64,000 nt of DNA from Gammaproteobacteria bacterium (GTDB taxonomy: Bacteria > Pseudomonadota > Gammaproteobacteria > Steroidobacterales > GCA-2729495): NCBI GenBank assembly GCA_020853135.1, contig JADYZO010000042.1:29780-93779 (forward strand), written 5' to 3'. How positions within the stretch are numbered: the first letter of the stretch is position 1; the number at the start of each line of letters is the position of its first letter. Made by a program: the position numbers and the translations under genes. Shown one piece after another: positions 62,352 to 64,000 of the stretch. The notes under the pieces were generated by a model that was not told the origin of the DNA, searched no databases, and was given only the letters and a program-made list of their open reading frames with translations.

Positions 62352-64000
62352 TCAGGCCGGCTGGCGCGAGGCGCGCTTGCGGTCGCTCTCGGTGAGCAGC
62401 TTCTTGCGCAGGCGGATGCTGCCGGGGGTGACTTCCACCAGCTCGTCGTCGTCGATGAACTCCAGCGCCTGCTCCAGCGAGAAGCGGACCGGTGGCGTCA
62501 GCAGGATGTTCTCGTCGGAACCGGCGGCGCGGATGTTGGTCAGTTGCTTGCCCTTGGTGGGGTTCACCACCAGGTCGTTGCCACGGCTGTGGATGCCGAG
62601 GACCATGCCTTCATAGACCGCCTCGCCGTGGCCGATGAACAGCCGGCCCCGCTCCTGCAGGTTGAAGAGTGCATAGGCCAGGGCCTTGCCGGCCATGTTG
62701 GACACCAGCACGCCGTTGATGCGCTGGCCGATGGCCACCGGCACGCGGGGCGCATAGCGCTCGAAGACGTGGTAGATCAGGCCCGTGCCCGAGGTCGCGG
62801 TCAGGTATTCGGTGCGAAAGCCGATGAGGCCGCGGGCCGGGATGCGGTAGTCCAGGCGCAGCCGCCCGCGGCCGTCGGGCTGCATGGCGAGCAGCTCGCC
62901 CCGCCGCTCGGCGATGCGGCTCATCACCGCGCCCTGGTATTCCTCGGCGAAGTCGACGGTCAGCTGCTCCCAGGGCTCGCAGCGCACGCCGTCCACCTCG
63001 TGCTCGATGACCTCCGGGCGCGAGACGGCCAGCTCATAGCCCTCGCGGCGCATGTTCTCGATCAGGACGGAGAGGTGCAGCTCGCCGCGGCCGGAGACCT
63101 TGAACTTGTCGGCGTCCTCCGTCTCCTCCACCCGCAGCGCCACGTTGTGCAGCAGCTCCTGGTCGAGGCGCGCGCGGATCTGGCGGCTGGTGAGGTACTT
63201 GCCCTCGCGGCCCGCAAACGGCGACTTGTTCACCTGGAAGGTCATGCTGATGGTGGGTTCGTCCACCTGCAGCGGCGGCAGGCCCTCCGGCACGTTGCGG
63301 TCGCAGATGGTGTCGGAGATGCGCAGCTCCTCCACGCCGCTGAAGGCGACGATGTCACCTGCGGTGGCGGCCTGCACCGGCGTGCGCTTCAGCCCCATGA
63401 AGCCATAGAGCTCGCCGAGCCGTGCCTGGCGGGTACCACCGTCGGCAGCCACCACGCTGATGGCGGTATTGGGCGTGATGGTGCCGCGGGTCACGCGGCC
63501 GACGCCCAGCACGCCGACGTAGGAGTCGTAGCCGAGGCTCGAGACCTGCAGCTGCAGCGGCCCGTCCACATCCACCGCCGGCGGCGGCACGTGCTCGACG
63601 ATGGCCTCGAACAGCGCGGTCATGTCCCCGGCCCGCACGTCGGCCCTGCGGCCGGCGTAGCCGTTGAGCGCCGAGGCGTAGATCACCGGGAAATCCAGCT
63701 GCTGGTCCGTGGCGCCGAGGCGGTCGAACAGGTCGAAGGTCTGGTCCAGCACCCAGTCGGGCCGGGCGCCGTCGCGGTCCACCTTGTTGATGACCACGAT
63801 GGGCGTGAAGCCACGGGCGAAGGCCTTCTGGGTGACGAAGCGGGTCTGCGGCATGGGCCCGTCGACCGCATCGACCAGCAGCAGCACGCTGTCCACCATG
63901 GACAGCACGCGCTCGACCTCGCCGCCGAAATCGGCGTGGCCCGGGGTGTCGACGATGTTGATGCGCCAGTCGCGCCAGCGGATGGCGGTGTTCTTGGCGA
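62352..64000 (-). CDS. typA: Translational GTPase TypA/BipA (N-terminus outside window)
   Basis: [47 protein letters not shown]-type C-terminus; reading frame stays open to the window edge. Confidence 0.96.
   Translation of the reverse strand, partial: AKNTAIRWRDWRINIVDTPGHADFGGEVERVLSMVDSVLLLVDAVDGPMPQTRFVTQKAFARGFTPIVVINKVDRDGARPDWVLDQTFDLFDRLGATDQQLDFPVIYASALNGYAGRRADVRAGDMTALFEAIVEHVPPPAVDVDGPLQLQVSSLGYDSYVGVLGVGRVTRGTITPNTAISVVAADGGTRQARLGELYGFMGLKRTPVQAATAGDIVAFSGVEELRISDTICDRNVPEGLPPLQVDEPTISMTFQVNKSPFAGREGKYLTSRQIRARLDQELLHNVALRVEETEDADKFKVSGRGELHLSVLIENMRREGYELAVSRPEVIEHEVDGVRCEPWEQLTVDFAEEYQGAVMSRIAERRGELLAMQPDGRGRLRLDYRIPARGLIGFRTEYLTATSGTGLIYHVFERYAPRVPVAIGQRINGVLVSNMAGKALAYALFNLQERGRLFIGHGEAVYEGMVLGIHSRGNDLVVNPTKGKQLTNIRAAGSDENILLTPPVRFSLEQALEFIDDDELVEVTPGSIRLRKKLLTESDRKRASRQPA

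Overview
This is a 64-kb, very GC-rich, gene-dense chromosomal window. Gene content and order look gammaproteobacterial; this is inference only, as no search was run. Most of it is housekeeping: lnt (partial), leuS-lptE, hisI, cysS, sufE, yidD, a Trm112-like gene, holA-nadD-rsfS-rlmH-maf-rng-yhdP-nitrilase-tldD, purE, pmbA, a yihY-like gene, purC, djlA, rpe, a crp-like gene, a DUF481 gene, rplM-rpsI, tRNA-Gln(CTG), rpiA, fau, a 6S RNA candidate, zapA, ygfB, pepP, gcvT-gcvH-gcvPA-gcvPB, a PfkB kinase, a tandem trypsin/PDZ protease, tpm, an MdtABC-like RND efflux operon with its outer-membrane factor, a GGDEF/EAL protein, an ABC exporter, a DUF3088 gene and typA (partial). The most interesting accessory locus is a tightly packed four-gene cassette at 55770-59962: a C39-like peptidase, a RimK-like ATP-grasp ligase, a GCS2-type carboxylate-amine ligase and an N-formylglutamate amidohydrolase-like gene. 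It looks like an amidoligase/peptidase pathway of unknown product, and a CRP-like palindrome lies in its upstream intergenic region. Other items worth a second look are a 24-aa Lys-rich micropeptide gene with three tandem 3' hairpins (27.7-27.9 kb), loss of the rpe stop codon exactly at the canonical length inside a perfect hairpin (23.9 kb), two CRP-box-like palindromes upstream of crp (24.8 kb), a compound inverted repeat upstream of leuS (0.7-0.85 kb), and a terminator-like hairpin just upstream of gcvT. All family assignments are from reading the translations; none was checked by a database search.
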